Source: JANNBN01 sp031430595
Lineage (GTDB): Bacteria; Actinomycetota; Acidimicrobiia; Acidimicrobiales; JANYDT01
Direction of reading: 5' to 3'
Length of the DNA: 64,000 nucleotides
Assembly (NCBI GenBank): GCA_031430595.1
Contig: JANPBU010000060.1
Coordinates: 50,358-114,357 of the forward strand
Part shown: one piece after another, positions 62,200-64,000 of the stretch
Layout of the letters: each line of letters begins with the position of its first letter
Position numbering within the stretch: the first letter of the stretch is position 1
Made by a program: the position numbers and the translations under genes
The notes under the pieces: model-generated
Databases searched by the model: none
What the model saw: only the letters and a program-made list of their open reading frames with translations
What the model was told of the DNA's origin: nothing

Positions 62200-62583
62200 T
62201 CAATCGTTGAGCGTCTGGATAGCGACTCGGCGTTGAAGTTGACTAACAAGGTGCTGAAGATCATTTGGGTCAGACGTCAGTATTTTTGATGCGGTAAGTG
62301 CCGCGACGATCGCGATATGGGCATCAACGACATCAGATGTCTTTGCTTTTGCGAGAAGTCCTCCGACCGGATGTGCGTGTTCCTGCAAAAAGGGAATCAC
62401 CTCACATCCGCGCAGGAAACGGCGAAGTTGGGCTTGTCGTGCAGACCGACTGACCTGAGCAATAACCGGTGCGGTCGTAGAAGGCGTCATCCCAAGCTCC
62501 AGACGAACTCGATGATCAGCCCACACACGGCGATCGTTTCGATCGGCAGCGATGAGTACACCCGCGTCGTAAATCAAACTCAT
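62200..62583 (-). CDS. VapC-like PIN-domain toxin
   Basis: 127 residues. PIN-domain acids: Asp6 in LIYDAGVLIAADR, a middle part with TAPVIAQV, then SDVVDAHIAIVA and ILTSDPNDLQHL. VapC toxins cleave RNA, often tRNA or rRNA. Its ATG overlaps the antitoxin's stop (ATGA). Its usual partner is the RHH protein encoded just before it. Confidence 0.82.
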   Translation of the reverse strand: MSLIYDAGVLIAADRNDRRVWADHRVRLELGMTPSTTAPVIAQVSRSARQAQLRRFLRGCEVIPFLQEHAHPVGGLLAKAKTSDVVDAHIAIVAALTASKILTSDPNDLQHLVSQLQRRVAIQTLND

Positions 62584-62849
62584 GCGATCTTTTTTCGCTT
62601 CATCGGTCCAAAGTCGGCGGCAACACGTCGACGCGCAGCAATCAACTCGGATTCGTCAAATGGGCCGTGAATCTTCTCCCATTCGGCGACTGCATCCAAC
62701 CCATCTTGAACAAGCAGCATCCGACGCGCAGCCGTTGTCATCCATGCAGAAACACTGACGCCTTCTTCGGAGGCAGCAGCTAACACACGCTCATGCACCT
62801 CCGGGTCAACGGTAATCGCAAGCTTTGGCGAAGGATTCCCACGAGGCAT
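62580..62849 (-). CDS. VapB-like ribbon-helix-helix antitoxin
   Basis: 89 residues from the ATG at 62849 (MPRGNPSPKLAITVDPEVHE); an ATG 14 codons upstream would cover the likely operator. The RHH core is KLAITVDPEVHERVLAAASEEGVSVSAWMTTAARRML. The C-terminal part binds the toxin in known pairs. It should repress its own promoter. Confidence 0.8.
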   Translation of the reverse strand: MPRGNPSPKLAITVDPEVHERVLAAASEEGVSVSAWMTTAARRMLLVQDGLDAVAEWEKIHGPFDESELIAARRRVAADFGPMKRKKIA

Positions 62850-62860
62850 TCTAAACGGTA

Positions 62861-62872
62861 CCACTGTAGTGG
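62861..62872. promoter_or_regulatory. Small palindrome before the VapB gene
   Basis: CCACT-GT-AGTGG, 11 bases upstream of the preferred antitoxin start. RHH antitoxins bind such short palindromes to repress their operon. Position supports it; the length alone does not. Confidence 0.45.
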
Positions 62873-63008
62873 GATAGTTATATTTCGACACGGATCAGTT
62901 CTTCCACTTTGAACGAATCACCGAGCCGGTGTCGCCGATGCGACAACATTTGACGCCTATCGTATTGGCAGTCATGCTCTTGTGATTGCTTTCACAAGGA
63001 GGCTCACC

Positions 63009-63803
63009 ATGGGTGGGTTCGACGTCATTGATCCACGATTCGAAGCTCTGTATCATCGAGCCCTAAGCGTGCTTGAAGCTGACCACCGAGTCGCATACAT
63101 TGGGCTGAGTGGATCGGTCGCACGCGGAACTGCGGACCCATGGAGCGATCTGGATATCGAGGTTGTGGCGCACGCCGAACATCACGCGTCGTTCTTGGCT
63201 GATTGGCCGAAATGGTTGTCACTGATCACACCGACTGTTTTTGCGAGAACGCCACTCGCTCCGTTCATAATCAACACGGTTACCATCGAAGGTCTCACGC
63301 TTGATATCGCAGTGTGGTCTGGCAAGGCAATGGAATTTTCGGTGTCATCGCACTACACGGTTGGGCTGCTGTCGGGTGCTCGATTCGACAAGGTCGGTGA
63401 CGCACTGGAGTACGCAGTGGCAGAACAACTCCGCGGATTGGCCGGGCCCTTCGTGAGTTTGATCCAACGCGAGGAACACGTTCGGCACCTCACCGGTGTG
63501 CCTCACCTCATCGGACTCATCACGACAGTGTTCCTTGCCGAGACCGAACTACCTCAACCCGCAAAACATTGGAACTCGACGTTCACCGAAGAGCAACGTC
63601 AAGCCATCGCTGCCCTGCCACCAGTGAGGGCAATGCGCGACGATGTCATTGCTTTCGGGCTCGCAGCAGCACGCCTTCTCGTTGATCGCGCACGGCCGTT
63701 GTATCCACGCTTTGGTCTTGAGTGGCCCGCGGCTCTCGCCGCTATTACGGCTGCACGGCTTCGCTCTGAACTCGGAATCGAGACGGAAGAATGGCTTCAT
63801 TGA
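63009..63803 (+). CDS. Nucleotidyltransferase-fold protein (aminoglycoside nucleotidyltransferase-like)
   Basis: 264 residues from the ATG at 63009, which has AAGGAGG 7 bases before it; a longer frame from 62982 is less likely. The Pol-beta-type core is GLSGSVARGTADPWSDLDIEVV (about 35-56) with the two metal Asp residues, and a third Asp in LTLDIAVWSG. The rest is helical. It may adenylylate a small molecule such as an antibiotic. The substrate cannot be told. Confidence 0.82.
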   Translation: MGGFDVIDPRFEALYHRALSVLEADHRVAYIGLSGSVARGTADPWSDLDIEVVAHAEHHASFLADWPKWLSLITPTVFARTPLAPFIINTVTIEGLTLDIAVWSGKAMEFSVSSHYTVGLLSGARFDKVGDALEYAVAEQLRGLAGPFVSLIQREEHVRHLTGVPHLIGLITTVFLAETELPQPAKHWNSTFTEEQRQAIAALPPVRAMRDDVIAFGLAAARLLVDRARPLYPRFGLEWPAALAAITAARLRSELGIETEEWLH

Positions 63804-63891
63804 ACTTATTGACAGTTCATGTTGTCCCGTCAACGAGACTGTCGGAACAATTCGCACGCGGTTTGATGTTGATGGAAGGTACGGTGAGTGC

Positions 63892-64000
63892 ATGGTCGAC
63901 CCGGAACGAAACGATTTGTTGCTCGACGATCGGTTACCTCGATTAGTTGTGATGGTGGGTTTGCCTGCTTCGGGCAAGACAACGCGTGCAAGGCAACTCG
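63892..64000 (+). CDS. P-loop kinase-like ATP-binding protein, cut by window end
   Basis: Reads from the ATG at 63892: VDPERNDLLLDDRLPRL, then VVMVGLPASGKTTRARQL, a Walker A of the AAA_33 kinase type. The kinase part resembles that of the RNA-repair enzyme at 17493. Only 36 codons are in the window. Start is tentative. Confidence 0.7.
   Translation, partial: MVDPERNDLLLDDRLPRLVVMVGLPASGKTTRARQL

Overview
The window looks like chromosomal DNA of a moderately GC-rich actinobacterium, most likely of the class Acidimicrobiia. I infer this from the prs/glmU and rplY/pth neighbourhood, the 33-codon ribosomal protein bS22 gene, a likely bL37 gene, RR/HK/GerMN-lipoprotein (MtrAB-LpqB-like) operons, an AbrB-type regulator with a zinc-ribbon tail, frequent GTG/TTG starts and many ATGA/TAATG overlaps. 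No taxonomic marker was searched, so the class is an inference.

Layout. 0-16.7 kb is mainly core: an FMN-binding PPOX protein, a histidine phosphatase, a Lys/Ala-tailed phasin-like protein, rplY-pth, an oxidoreductase, prs-glmU (the GlmU is short and lacks key residues), tRNA-Gln, a two-component system with a GerMN lipoprotein, bS22, a SanA/YdcF protein, an ABC exporter with its PadR regulator and a clear palindromic operator, two tandem paralogous membrane proteins, and ispE. 16.7-25.6 kb is an accessory island that splits the usual ksgA-ispE neighbourhood. It holds small membrane proteins, a two-gene RNA-repair operon (polynucleotide kinase/phosphatase plus RNA ligase), a MazEF-like toxin-antitoxin pair, a second AbrB/PIN-like pair, clustered palindromes, a ~100-bp direct repeat, and a DUF4349 lipoprotein gene that appears to be split by an insertion. 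25.6-38.6 kb returns to core genes: ksgA-tatD-metG, an AbrB regulator, a second RR/HK/GerMN set around a MASE1-GGDEF-EAL protein, rsmI-DUF192-ychF, and bL37. 38.6-44.1 kb is a compact four-gene cassette: a cytoplasmic subtilisin-like protease, a TPR-CHAT (caspase-like) protein, a sigma factor and an unknown protein. 44.1-53.9 kb has an enoyl-CoA hydratase and a LacI-controlled sugar-uptake and glucan-debranching operon. 54-64 kb has a peroxiredoxin with an in-frame UGA exactly at the peroxidatic cysteine (probable selenoprotein), a PfkB kinase, PepN, a class III nucleotidyl cyclase, an ECF41-type sigma gene with an in-frame amber stop, a stand-alone AAA ATPase, VapBC, a nucleotidyltransferase, and a kinase cut by the window end.

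How the genes fit together. The sugar operon couples uptake of an oligosaccharide to glucan debranching under LacI control. The MazF toxin and the RNA-repair pair could form a break-and-mend couple, because MazF-type enzymes leave the ends that kinase/phosphatase and ligase rejoin. The protease-CHAT-sigma cassette looks like a proteolytic signalling or cell-death module. The strongest single observation is the selenocysteine peroxiredoxin at 54008-54502. The most system-like one is the 38.6-44.1 kb cassette.
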